A stretch of DNA of 42,242 bases from Photorhabdus bodei (lineage in GTDB: Bacteria > Pseudomonadota > Gammaproteobacteria > Enterobacterales > Enterobacteriaceae): positions 1-42,242 of the forward strand of contig NZ_NSCM01000045.1 in assembly GCF_003287735.1 (NCBI RefSeq), written 5' to 3'. The position numbers and the translations under genes were made by a program. Position 1 is the first letter of the stretch; each line of letters starts with the position of its first letter. Below are positions 15,757-23,579 of the stretch, one piece after another. The notes beneath the pieces were generated by a model. It saw only the letters and a list, made by a program, of their open reading frames with translations, had not been told where the DNA came from and made no database searches.

Positions 15757-17142
15757 ATGGATGTTTCTGAATCTTTAACCACAGCTATAAGGCCAAATTT
15801 TTCGAATAAAAAAGGCTTAATTATTCTGGCTGCTGATATTGCATTACTATTTATTCTACTTAATACGTTACCGTTTGGTGAAAAAGCTAATGCAGGTTTA
15901 GCACTAATGGTATTTGTTGGCGTGCTGTGGCTTACCGAAGCTATTCACGTCACTATTACAGCATTATGTATTCCAATTCTGGCAGTTGGTATGGGATTGA
16001 TGAATACGGGAGATGCGCTGAAATCTTTTGCTAATCCCATCATCTTCCTGTTTTTTGGTGGCTTTGCTCTGGCAACCGCACTCCACATCCAAGGATTGGA
16101 CAGACTGATTGCTAACCGTCTGCTGATGATTGCCCGTGGACGTTTGTCTGTAGCGGTGATGTTGTTGTTTGGTGTGACGGCGGGTCTTTCCATGTGGATC
16201 AGTAACACAGCGACTGCCGCGATGATGCTGCCATTAGTCTTGGGTATTTTGTCTAATCTGGATGCGCGTTCTGAGCGCCATACATTTGTATTTGTGCTGT
16301 TGGGTGTAGCTTATAGTGCAAGTATCGGTGGCTTAGGTACTTTGGTGGGAAGCCCGCCAAACGCGATTGCAGCGGCGCAACTGGGTATCGATTTCTTCAA
16401 TTGGATGAAGTTTGGGGTTCCGTTGGTGGTTATTCTGCTGCCAATGATGGTGGGTGTTATGTATCTGATGCTGCGCCCGAATTTGAATCATAAATTCGAC
16501 ATGAAACTGGAAAAACTGGATTGGACTGGCAAGCGTCTGATGACCATGCTGATCTTCCTATTAACCGTATTTTGCTGGATCTTTAGCACGGTTATCAGTT
16601 CTGCCTTAGGGGGCGTGAAAGATCTGGATACCATTATTGCTGTCAGTGCTGCTGTTCTGATTGGTATCACGGGGGTGGCGAGTTGGTCGCAGATTCAGAA
16701 TAATACCGAGTGGGGTGTGTTGATACTGTTTGGCGGTGGTCTGACTTTAAGCGCTATTTTGAAAAACTCAGGTGCTAGTGAAATCATGGCGAATGGTATG
16801 GCGGCTACTTTTGGCGCAAGCCACTGGTTTGTGATTATTGTTGCGGTAGCTGCGTTTATTATCTTCCTGACTGAATTTACCAGTAATACAGCCAGCGCAG
16901 CTTTGCTAGTACCGATATTCGCAACCGTTGCGGAAGCGTTGGGGATGCCGGTAATGACGCTGACGCTTATTATCGGATTTGGGGCATCCTGTGCCTTTAT
17001 GTTGCCGGTTGCCACGCCACCTAATGCGATTGTTTTCAGCTCCGGTCATATTAAACAGACTGAAATGGTCAGAGTGGGTATGGTGCTGAATATTGCCTGT
17101 ATTGCTATCATCTCTCTGTTTGCCTGGTTATTCTGGTTGTAA
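15757..17142 (+). CDS. DASS (SLC13-type) anion/dicarboxylate symporter
   Basis: A 461-aa inner-membrane protein with about eleven to fourteen hydrophobic segments. It carries the two repeats typical of divalent anion:sodium symporters, SNTATAAMMLP near residue 150 and SNTASAALLVP near residue 380, each followed by a hairpin segment (GGLGTLVGSPPNAIAAAQ and LPVATPPNAIVFSSG). These bind sodium and a carboxylate such as succinate, malate or citrate. The start is placed at the ATG at 15757 with GGAG before it; a longer frame from a TTG at 15658 lacks a ribosome binding site. The exact substrate cannot be read from the sequence. Confidence 0.9.
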   Translation: MDVSESLTTAIRPNFSNKKGLIILAADIALLFILLNTLPFGEKANAGLALMVFVGVLWLTEAIHVTITALCIPILAVGMGLMNTGDALKSFANPIIFLFFGGFALATALHIQGLDRLIANRLLMIARGRLSVAVMLLFGVTAGLSMWISNTATAAMMLPLVLGILSNLDARSERHTFVFVLLGVAYSASIGGLGTLVGSPPNAIAAAQLGIDFFNWMKFGVPLVVILLPMMVGVMYLMLRPNLNHKFDMKLEKLDWTGKRLMTMLIFLLTVFCWIFSTVISSALGGVKDLDTIIAVSAAVLIGITGVASWSQIQNNTEWGVLILFGGGLTLSAILKNSGASEIMANGMAATFGASHWFVIIVAVAAFIIFLTEFTSNTASAALLVPIFATVAEALGMPVMTLTLIIGFGASCAFMLPVATPPNAIVFSSGHIKQTEMVRVGMVLNIACIAIISLFAWLFWL

Positions 17143-17159
17143 CTGAAAATTTACTTATG

Positions 17160-17226
17160 TCCCTCTGGATACAATAATTATTCAATATCCCCATCAAATA
17201 TATGGTGGGGAAATAAAGCCAGAGGG
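17160..17226 (+). terminator. Nested hairpins after the DASS gene
   Basis: CCCTCTGG pairs with CCAGAGGG across an inner hairpin (CCCCATC ... GGTGGGG). It lies between convergent genes (DASS plus, MFS minus) and may terminate both. Confidence 0.6.
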
Positions 17227-17233
17227 CGAAGAT

Positions 17234-18436
17234 TCATAGAGAAAGATTTGTCGAACGCGTTAGCCAGAAATCTAATATTGTCAATGTAAGACCGATAACC
17301 AATCCTACCGATAACACAATCATGGCTACGGGGGGACCTCCCTTTGCCAGTCCTATCATTGCTAACGGTACCAAGCTCAAAATGCCCAGATTATTGAACG
17401 TTTCTGCAAAGGCTAGAACCATACCTTTATTAGCACTTGCTCTTGTCACCAAAACCACTGTACTTGAAGGTGCTCCAGCACCAAGCGCGATTCCCCAAAA
17501 TATCAAACACCCCAATGAGCCGAAGAGTGTAATTGGAACGAGCATGAAAACTGAGATCACACCAGTTAGTAGCAGACTGACAACGACTAAAGTCGCTTCT
17601 TCTCGACCGCAAAGCTTGCGAAGCCAACCTGTTGAGATATTTCCTATACCCAGACCGACACCAAAGGCTATAACGGTCTAGCCGATTTCGGTTGGACCAA
17701 ATCCGTACTGTTGACGTAAAACTTCTCCCGACAGAAGAAAAGCAGAGACACCGGCACCATTCCAGGCCCCTTTTGCAATGAGTGGCCTGACAATTGACCA
17801 TTGCCGAAACCAGACTAATTGCTGGCTTATAAGCTCTTTTGATGCCATTTGCGTCGGAAGACAGTAAAACCCTGCGATAAATGTGACGGTGCAGCCAAGC
17901 GAGCTAAATAAAAATGGTGCTTGCCAACTAATGAGGTCAGTAAGTATTCCCGCTAAGGCTGGGCCAAATGCAATACCGAAAGTCATGCCAAGCATAACGA
18001 CTCCCATTGCTCCCGCCTGGTGGTTATAAGGAACGATATCGGCGATCAAGGCAAATACGGTGGGTATGATTACCGCTGATGCTATACCGCCAAAAATTCG
18101 CAGTATGATTGCGATTTCAAGAGTGGGTGCAAGAATGATAGCGAGACCATCTACGGCGAAAAACAATAAGGAACCCAGAAGCAATCTGCTCCGATTAACA
18201 CGATCTGAAAAATATCCGAGTACCGGGGCTGCCAGAGCATAGGAAAATGCATAACCAGACACTAACCAGGATGCTCCGACGGTGGTCGTCCCGAAGGCTA
18301 CTGCTAAAGGGGTAAGCATAGACGATAACATGAATTCGGTCGCGCCGACGAAGAATACGGTGACTGAAAGGATAAATAAAAACGTGTATTTTGTACTTTG
18401 TTCTAAAGTGGATGAATATTGCGTTTTTTTGTTCAT
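17234..18436 (-). pseudogene. MFS transporter split by a single amber codon
   Basis: From the ATG at 18436 the frame encodes 252 residues of a major-facilitator exporter (FVGATEFMLSSMLTPLAVAFG, GYFSDRVNRSRLLLG, ADIVPYNHQAGAMGVVMLG) and then meets TAG at 17680-17678. The same frame continues without further stops as TVIAFGVGLGIGNISTGWL and on to the natural stop at 17234, for a full length of 400 codons, typical of the DHA1/AraJ-like family. A CAG-to-TAG change is the simplest explanation. Unless the amber is suppressed, only eight or so of twelve membrane segments are made. An ERIC lies just upstream of the start, and the 2-oxoglutarate oxygenase gene is further upstream on the same strand. 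Confidence 0.85.
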
Positions 18437-18458
18437 AAGATCGATTTAACTCCATATG

Positions 18459-18585
18459 TATGCCTTATGGATTTCAAGATGGATCGCGACGGCAAGGGAG
18501 CGAATCCCCGGGAGCATAGATAACTATGTGACCGGGGTGCGCGAGTGCAGCCAACAAAGAGGCAACTTGAAAGATGACGGGTATA
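18459..18585 (+). repeat. ERIC element (127 bp) upstream of the MFS pseudogene
   Basis: Full-length ERIC with the usual core (GAATCCCCGGGAGC ... GTGACCGGGGTG). The left end is slightly degenerate (TATGCC). It starts 23 bp upstream of the MFS start codon and so occupies its leader or promoter. Confidence 0.93.
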
Positions 18586-18947
18586 GATAGATATTCGTAT
18601 ATTTTTTGCGATAAAGCGTGATGAACCAGTGACGTAGGAAAGCTGTTGTGAAATACATATTAAGGGAGGCGGTACCAGACCAGATTAAGCAGATGTGAAA
18701 ATATTAAATATTACAAAGGAGAAAAGGGAAGCGCATTAGTAATATACCCAATAAAGAAAGCGAGCAAGGAATTAATTTATCGGATTAGATATGTCGGATA
18801 CCGGATATAAGAACGGAGTTTATCCTTTGTGTACATTCTTTTAGCTACAGGAAAGATTAGCTTTGAATCGATATGACAGACACCGATATAAAGGTATCTG
18901 TCAGCTCAAATCTGCGTTATGACCTTGATTTATTGTGCTAAGAATAT
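18586..18947. other. Intergenic region after the oxygenase gene
   Basis: About 360 bp with no supportable gene. An imperfect hairpin GACAGACACC ... GGTATCTGTC at 18874-18901 lies downstream of the minus-strand oxygenase gene and is its likely terminator. Sequence around 18890-18950 recurs near 24200, next to the second oxygenase copy. Confidence 0.5.
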
Positions 18948-19883
18948 CTACAAAGTGTCATTATCATCATCGTATGTTCGACTCGCTTCCTGGATAACAA
19001 ACTCTTTAACGGATTGAACTTTGATGGGGCCGTTGGGACCATATTTGTAGACATTACCAGCCAGATCGCTAACTAAAAACATGACATATGACATTCTATC
19101 GCACTGCCTATTTCTTTCTGTGCGAGCAACGCCATGTATATTGGCTCGAACATTCGGGATTAAATTTTCTGTCAGCACTTCGATCGAACTACCAAAGTTA
19201 ATTATTAGGTATCCTGGAACAGGATCAATAGCTAAAAGCTCATCATTTATATAGGCAAGAAGGCCACGTTCAGTTGATCTTAGAACTGTCACCCATCCTG
19301 AATCCCGATGAAATTTAGAGCCTCGGGTGGCTTTCTCTGATCGGAAGTGGTTAAACGATAACATCTGGTTTCCTAGCCCTTCTGAAATACCATTGGTGAC
19401 AAGTTCCCAGTCATGGCGAGGAATACCAACATAAGTTAATACAGAGCGTAGTACACATATACCGACGTGTGCCATATGGTGACCCAGTGTGGCGACCTCT
19501 GATGGCATGAGGTTCCAGTGTTCCCGTTCGAGGCGGAACTGTTCCCATTGATCATGTTCTCTGTTGAAATAACCTTCGTATTCGTTGGAAAAAGTATATG
19601 ATTTGAATCCCGTATAGGGTCGAAGGTCACCTTCTGTGGCGGGTTCAAAGAAGTGGTATGCAAATCGATCACCATATTTAAAATCCATATATGGTGGTGC
19701 TTTCAGAAGGAAAAAACCATCCCGGAGGGCTCGATTAAAGCCGTCGTTGTCAGTAAAAATGAGATTATCTCCCTCTAGATAGGAGCGCGCCATGTCTGCT
19801 GATTTATATGTTTTTGAGGCTTCGCTTTCCGATGGCATTGGTGGTAATTTCACTGGCGCTCGCGTTGTTGATGAGGTTTTCAT
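18948..19883 (-). CDS. 2-oxoglutarate/Fe(II)-dependent oxygenase (IPNS-like fold)
   Basis: A 311-aa soluble oxygenase. The iron triad is visible as H192-x-D194 (KFHRDSGWVTVL) and H250 (ANIHGVARTE); R263 in DRMSYVMFL fits the R-x-S motif that holds 2-oxoglutarate. The C-terminal half has the double-stranded beta-helix pattern (LLAYINDELLAIDPVPGY, LIINFGSSIEVLTEN). Enzymes of this class hydroxylate, desaturate or cyclise amino acids and specialised metabolites; the substrate here is unknown. A transporter pseudogene lies downstream on the same strand. A second, ruined copy of this gene is at 24243-24753. Long AT-rich flanks suggest acquisition by transfer. Confidence 0.88.
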   Translation of the reverse strand: MKTSSTTRAPVKLPPMPSESEASKTYKSADMARSYLEGDNLIFTDNDGFNRALRDGFFLLKAPPYMDFKYGDRFAYHFFEPATEGDLRPYTGFKSYTFSNEYEGYFNREHDQWEQFRLEREHWNLMPSEVATLGHHMAHVGICVLRSVLTYVGIPRHDWELVTNGISEGLGNQMLSFNHFRSEKATRGSKFHRDSGWVTVLRSTERGLLAYINDELLAIDPVPGYLIINFGSSIEVLTENLIPNVRANIHGVARTERNRQCDRMSYVMFLVSDLAGNVYKYGPNGPIKVQSVKEFVIQEASRTYDDDNDTL

Positions 19884-20664
19884 AGTCGTAGTCCTTAGGT
19901 ATAGTGATAGAATTTTTATTTTATTCGTGAATATCTTTGATTTTTTGATGAAATTTGCTAGCCATTCATAATGGTATACAATTTTCTATTCTTATTAGTT
20001 CGAAATAAAAGAAGTCTGGAAATTGAACCCGATAAGTTGTATTCAATATAATGTATCTTCACCTAGTTTATTATTATAGTGTATTAATTCGTTTTTTCGT
20101 TATACTTATGTCTAAATAATTGTATTTTGTCGATTTTTATTAATTGGTAAATATAATTATTTGTATTTTTACAATTGTTATTAATTTTATTGTAATTATC
20201 TACATTGGAGAAAGCATATGAAATTAATTTAATGGTAATTTATAATAAAGAGCTTATCTAACTGCTATTTGTATCTGAATTTATGTTTTTTTAGCATAAC
20301 TAAGTATTAAAATCATCTTTTTCTTGATGACAGATATATTTGTTATTTTAGAGTTTATCCTTATGGGAATTTATTCCAGACAATGAATCTATATGCCGGG
20401 TGAAATATATATTTTTATTTTTATATCATGGAATAATCCTATTAAGATAGGTTTTTAAATGTAAAAAGTATCTTTGCTTATAGGGAAAAACTGTTCATCT
20501 ACCTTATCTGTTCATTTTTCTTTTTAAAAAGATGCTTAAAAAACAATTTGTTACTTAATTATTATAATCCAAGGTATAAAATTATTATCGTTTTACGATA
20601 AGAAAATATTGTTTTGTGGTAATTTTTGGCTATAGTGTGATCATGCTTGATGATAGGGGTAAGT
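19884..20664. other. Very AT-rich intergenic region
   Basis: About 780 bp between divergent genes, with promoters for the oxygenase (minus) and the DUF2975 gene (plus) expected but not identifiable by eye. A segment near 20070-20110 (TTATAGTGTATTAATTCG) is homologous to the right flank of the ERIC at 24858-24984 and marks the paralogous site without an ERIC. Confidence 0.5.
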
Positions 20665-21228
20665 ATGACAGACTCTTCAAAATTGGATCGAATGACTAAT
20701 CTTAGCTTAGTCATGTCTAAATTTTCTCTGTTAGTCATCACGGTGGCTATTATAATTAACATTTTTAGTTGGTTGAAGCCAGAATTGATCCTGGAGAAAT
20801 ACGGACTTGGGTTTTCTCTCACGGAGAGAATATTACCTAATTTTGATATATATTCTTTCAGTTGGTGGCAGCTTACCGGTGGAATTCTCATAACAAGTAT
20901 CCCGTTGTCATCATTAATATTTAGCTTGTGGGCTTTACATCAACTGTTTAGAAGTTATAGCCAAAGGGATTACTTTTCAAAGAAAACAGCAAGGTATTTA
21001 GGATTTTCTGGTTGGGGAGTGATTGGTTGGAGTATGTTAGATATTCTATGTGAGCCTTTGCTAACTTTATGGTTAACGATGAATGAGTCACCGGGGAGTC
21101 ATTTTATATCAATAAGTTTGACTACCGGCCATTTTGTCGCTTTTTTTATGTCGGCTTGCTTGGCCATAATTTCTCGTATTCTTTATCAAGCCTGTGATAT
21201 ATACGCTGAAAATCAGAGTATTATATAG
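20665..21228 (+). CDS. DUF2975-family membrane protein
   Basis: A 187-aa inner-membrane protein with four predicted membrane segments (about residues 20-40, 65-95, 115-135 and 150-172) and the motif ALHQLFRSYSQRDYFSKKTARYLG between segments two and three, typical of DUF2975. The start at 20665 has AGGGGTAAGT upstream. Together with the next gene it forms the well-known arrangement of a DUF2975 membrane protein followed 9 bp later by a YozG-like helix-turn-helix protein, thought to be a membrane-linked regulatory pair. The signal sensed is not known. Confidence 0.85.
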   Translation: MTDSSKLDRMTNLSLVMSKFSLLVITVAIIINIFSWLKPELILEKYGLGFSLTERILPNFDIYSFSWWQLTGGILITSIPLSSLIFSLWALHQLFRSYSQRDYFSKKTARYLGFSGWGVIGWSMLDILCEPLLTLWLTMNESPGSHFISISLTTGHFVAFFMSACLAIISRILYQACDIYAENQSII

Positions 21229-21237
21229 GGGTACACT

Positions 21238-21444
21238 GTGTCAATTCATATGACTCTAGATGTAATGATGGCAAAGAGGAAGGTTAAATCTAAAGATCTC
21301 GCGTTATTAATAGGAATTACCGAACAGAATCTGTCTTTATTAAAGAAAGGAAAGATTAAGGGAATTAGATTTTCTACTTTAAATGCTATATGTCAATATT
21401 TGGAGTGTCAACCTGGAGATATACTGGAGTTTAAAAAAGATTAG
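21238..21444 (+). CDS. YozG-like helix-turn-helix (Cro/C1-type) regulator
   Basis: A 68-aa Xre/Cro-type DNA-binding protein. The helix-turn-helix reads KVKSKDLALLIGITEQNLSL and the C-terminus is the typical FSTLNAICQYLECQPGDILEF. A GTG start at 21238 has AGGGG six bases upstream; an ATG at 21250 is an alternative. It lies 9 bp from the DUF2975 gene and is surely co-transcribed with it. An ERIC begins 33 bp after its stop. Confidence 0.88.
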   Translation: MSIHMTLDVMMAKRKVKSKDLALLIGITEQNLSLLKKGKIKGIRFSTLNAICQYLECQPGDILEFKKD

Positions 21445-21477
21445 TTGGTTAGTGTTAGTTAGTATTGTTAATTGTTA

Positions 21478-21604
21478 TATACCTGTCATCCTTCAAGTTG
21501 CCTCTTTGTTGGCTGCACTCACTCACCCCGGTCACATCGTTATCTATGCTCCCGGGGATTCGCTCCCTTGCCGCCGCGATGCATCTTGAAATCCATAAGG
21601 TATA
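21478..21604 (-). repeat. ERIC element (127 bp), reverse orientation
   Basis: Full-length ERIC on the minus strand (core CTCACCCCGGTCAC ... GCTCCCGGGGATTC), with TATACC and GGTATA ends. It sits between the HTH gene and the small secreted-protein gene. Confidence 0.95.
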
Positions 21605-21629
21605 TCAATTTAGTAAATAAGGAAAAGAG

Positions 21630-21947
21630 ATGAAATTTCTATCATATGCTTTATTGCTTGGTCTGGCTTATATTCCGTTTTCTTTTGCAGAAACATCAGT
21701 AAATGATGTTAATAATGAAATTCATGCCAATGAAAAAGGTGCCTTGAGTAAATGTACAGATTTACTTCCCAAAGGGAATTTATATACAATTAGTGTTGTT
21801 GGAAAGTCAGATAAGAAAACGGCGAATGTAGATGGAAAATTTAAAGGAAGGTTTGATGTTTCCGATGAAACAAAAAAGCCTTTAGATAAGAAAAGAAGTG
21901 AAGAGGTAAAACCTTTTATTCAATGTGTAAAAGATACTGTACTGTGA
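21630..21947 (+). CDS. Small secreted protein of unknown function
   Basis: A 105-aa protein with a clear signal peptide (MKFLSYALLLGLAYIPFSFA, probable cleavage before ETS), leaving a mature protein of about 85 residues. The mature part is Lys- and Asp-rich with two cysteines (KCTDLLPKG and FIQCVKDTV) that could form one disulfide in the periplasm or outside. A GGAAAAGAG ribosome binding site precedes the ATG. I do not recognise a family. It starts 25 bp after an ERIC, which could supply or alter its leader. Confidence 0.7.
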   Translation: MKFLSYALLLGLAYIPFSFAETSVNDVNNEIHANEKGALSKCTDLLPKGNLYTISVVGKSDKKTANVDGKFKGRFDVSDETKKPLDKKRSEEVKPFIQCVKDTVL

Positions 21948-21970
21948 TTTGAGATTTGTTTAAAATTAAG

Positions 21971-22029
21971 ATACCTGAGACACAATCAGCTTTTTTGCAA
22001 GTATTTAGTTTGTGGAAGTCCTCAGGTAT
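21971..22029. repeat. Inverted repeat downstream of the secreted-protein gene
   Basis: ATACCTGAG at 21971-21979 is exactly complementary to CTCAGGTAT at 22021-22029, with a 41-nt AT-rich loop containing a T6 run. It could be a loose terminator or a tiny mobile repeat. Confidence 0.4.
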
Positions 22030-22119
22030 ATTTAATTTAAAAGAGTTTTATTATAAAGTTGATGCAAAAGCTGAGTAATGAAATTATTTCTATGATTTGG
22101 ATATTTCCTGGTTTTATTT

Positions 22120-22275
22120 TTATAATGTCCAATCTTCAAGGGGCAAATCCGGTATCATTGAGAACGCTTTATCGTTCGTTACCATAGTGATCCTTCGGCT
22201 GAGTGCGAGAGCGGCGATAAGTTGATCGAGTGCTCCCATAACTTTCCCTTTCTTTTCCATAGTCGCTCTCTAGAG
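22120..22275 (-). pseudogene. vapC: VapC (PIN-domain toxin) C-terminal remnant
   Basis: On the minus strand a frame reads RATMEKKGKVMGALDQLIAA, then ALSRRITMVTND and IPDLPLEDWTL before a stop at 22120. This matches the last 50 or so residues of VapC PIN-domain RNases, which typically read G-x-x-IG-x-x-DLLIAAHAL ... LVTNN-x-x-EF ... PGL-x-x-ENW. The first two-thirds of the toxin, including the N-terminal acidic residues, is missing and a TAG interrupts the frame just upstream. It lies directly downstream of the broken vapB, confirming a decayed vapBC locus. Confidence 0.7.
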
Positions 22276-22376
22276 TGCCGCAGCTTATAAACTTTAATGG
22301 AATCTAAAAAGGCGTGTACCGTGATTACTTCACTCCAGCAAACGGATCACGATTTGCTATTCCTTGCTGTCGTTCA

Positions 22377-22714
22377 TCAGCATCTAGAAATGTTGAAGGT
22401 ACAGTTGTCTTTATCAAGTAAATTGAAAAAATGCTCTAAATTATCTGGTTTGGCTGGTTGTTTTGACAGGATAATATTACCGTTATCGTCTCGACGGATA
22501 TATATACCCGTCATCTTTCAAGTTGCCTCTTTGTTGGCTGCACTCACTCACCCCGGTCACATAGTTATCTATGCTCCCGGGGATTCGCTCCCTTGCCGCC
22601 GCGATGCATCTTGAAATCCATAGGGTATACACGGTCTGTGTCAAACTCAAATTCGACGGGTAATCTTACCGCTTGATTCCGGCCATTTTTAAATAGTTTT
22701 GCGATTCTTTCCAT
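22377..22714 (-). pseudogene. vapB: VapB antitoxin gene interrupted by ERIC
   Basis: The minus-strand frame starts with MERIAKLFKNGRNQAVRLP, the hallmark N-terminus of VapB (AbrB-fold) antitoxins, and runs EFEFDTDRV to the ERIC at 22503-22629. On the other side it resumes as YIRRDDNGNIILSKQPAKP and ends ISRC at 22377. Removing 125 nt (ERIC less one TA) rejoins the two parts in frame as DTDRVYIRRD for a 70-aa protein, a normal VapB size. In the present sequence the frame stops inside the ERIC, leaving only the DNA-binding half. ATTGTAATCTCC before the start includes a GGAGA ribosome binding site on the coding strand. Confidence 0.82.
22503..22629 (-). repeat. ERIC element (127 bp) inside vapB
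   Basis: Full-length reverse-orientation ERIC with TATACCC and GGGTATA ends, inserted at a TATATA site within the vapB coding sequence. Confidence 0.95.
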
Positions 22715-22733
22715 TGTAATCTCCTTCTCTAAT

Positions 22734-22791
22734 CATATGCTAAAGCATAGGCCACAAGCAGGCATATATCAAAGCATATGTTTTAGTATGC
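22734..22791 (-). promoter_or_regulatory. Probable vapBC operator
   Basis: Two inverted repeats lie just upstream of vapB: ATGC-TAAA-GCAT at 22737-22748 and GCATA-N8-TATGC at 22774-22791. VapB-type antitoxins bind such repeats to autorepress. This assignment comes from position and symmetry. Confidence 0.5.
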
Positions 22792-22795
22792 TGGC

Positions 22796-22905
22796 CTAAA
22801 TGAGGGCCCTTTTCCAAGCGGACCCCATTTACCAAGGAGGAGTGGTAAATGGAGCGACGGGCTGCTAGCAGCGTACGGTAATATTAGCGGTTGGCCCAAG
22901 GCGTG
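22796..22905 (+). ncRNA. Possible structured RNA with SD-like loop
   Basis: A GC-rich island in AT-rich surroundings. CATTTACCA at 22826-22834 pairs perfectly with TGGTAAATG at 22843-22851, leaving the loop AGGAGGAG, which looks like a Shine-Dalgarno sequence; its complement would be an anti-SD. A perfect palindrome GCTGCTAGCAGC follows at 22861-22872. The layout recalls phage C4-type antisense RNAs, but I could not verify a match. A ten-codon frame (22849-22881, beginning MERRAA) starts on the stem. Strand is uncertain. Confidence 0.35.
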
Positions 22906-22906
22906 A

Positions 22907-23246
22907 GAAATCAGGCCTATTAGTAAGCAGGTTTATGGTTTCCGCTTGAATTTAGACCATTATTTGTTTCGGGAGTATTTTCCCAGACAGTCAATTTCTC
23001 CCTGGCTCATTACTTATCGACTTTGTTTTTTCTCTGTGTAAAGGTAATGAAAGAAATACTGATATCATTGAACTGCATAAAGTCAAATTCTTAAAGGCTG
23101 TAATACCTAATCACAACTATACGGTATCATTCAGGGTTGATAGAGGCGAAATGTCAGGTGACTTTTTTATCTATGCTGAAAATGGTGAACGCCGTGTTAA
23201 TGGTAACTTCTCCTTATCCAGGTATTGTCATGAATGGTTTGTTTAA
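22907..23246 (+). pseudogene. Hotdog-fold 3-hydroxyacyl-ACP dehydratase remnant, frameshifted
   Basis: Two frames join into one FabZ/ApeI-like protein. The first reads PISKQVYGFRLNLDHYLFRE to YFP (ending near 22984). The second, shifted by one base, continues DSQFLPGSLLIDFVFSLC, then LHKVKFLKAVIPNHNYTVSF, RVDRGEMSGDFFIYAENGER and ends HEWFV at 23246. The blocks match the hotdog pattern of a FP-x-x-P-x-LPG-x-x-x-ID motif followed by KF-x-x-x-V-x-P and a C-terminal G-x-F. No start codon is visible: the frame opens after a TGA at 22904. An extra base in the TTTTCCC run at about 22979-22984 is the likely frameshift. Such enzymes act in fatty-acid or aryl-polyene synthesis. Confidence 0.6.
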
Positions 23247-23484
23247 ATTTGTTATTTCTCTGATTCCTTGGGATTTCTATTCTTATGTGATGTCTACTTC
23301 ATTAACCTTAGAAACAACATTTTCCATCTGGTGGCTGCCATTAATTTCTCACTATCCCGCAAGTTTCCGTTACGCTATTTTGGATTTTTTTAATAAATGG
23401 AATAATAAGCTATTTTCTTGTATCAAGGGTAAATTCTCGCTTATACTCTTTAAGTTTTGTTATTTTAGCCATGCTCTCCTCTAA
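23230..23484 (+). CDS. Hypothetical protein or gene fragment after the dehydratase remnant
   Basis: An 84-codon frame begins at an ATG at 23230 that overlaps the end of the dehydratase remnant, as in a coupled operon, and encodes an aromatic-rich protein (FKFVISLIPWDFYSYVM, SIWWLPLISHYPASFRYAIL). I do not recognise it. Just past its stop, another frame (23471-23578, MLSSKYLPTMMREYYRKKYK) runs right up to the next gene, so the original gene may have been longer and frameshifted near 23450. It may equally be noncoding decay. Confidence 0.35.
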   Translation: MNGLFKFVISLIPWDFYSYVMSTSLTLETTFSIWWLPLISHYPASFRYAILDFFNKWNNKLFSCIKGKFSLILFKFCYFSHALL

Positions 23485-23579
23485 GTATTTACCAACAATG
23501 ATGAGAGAGTATTACAGAAAAAAATATAAATCACCTAAGTTAGAAGTTTCTCATACGAAGAAGATTAATGGAGAATAAC

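Noticed and set aside
22297..22614. 105-aa plus-strand frame over the vapB remnant
   Set aside because: It is made of antisense vapB and translated ERIC; the same ERIC-derived tail appears in the frame at 21383-21589.
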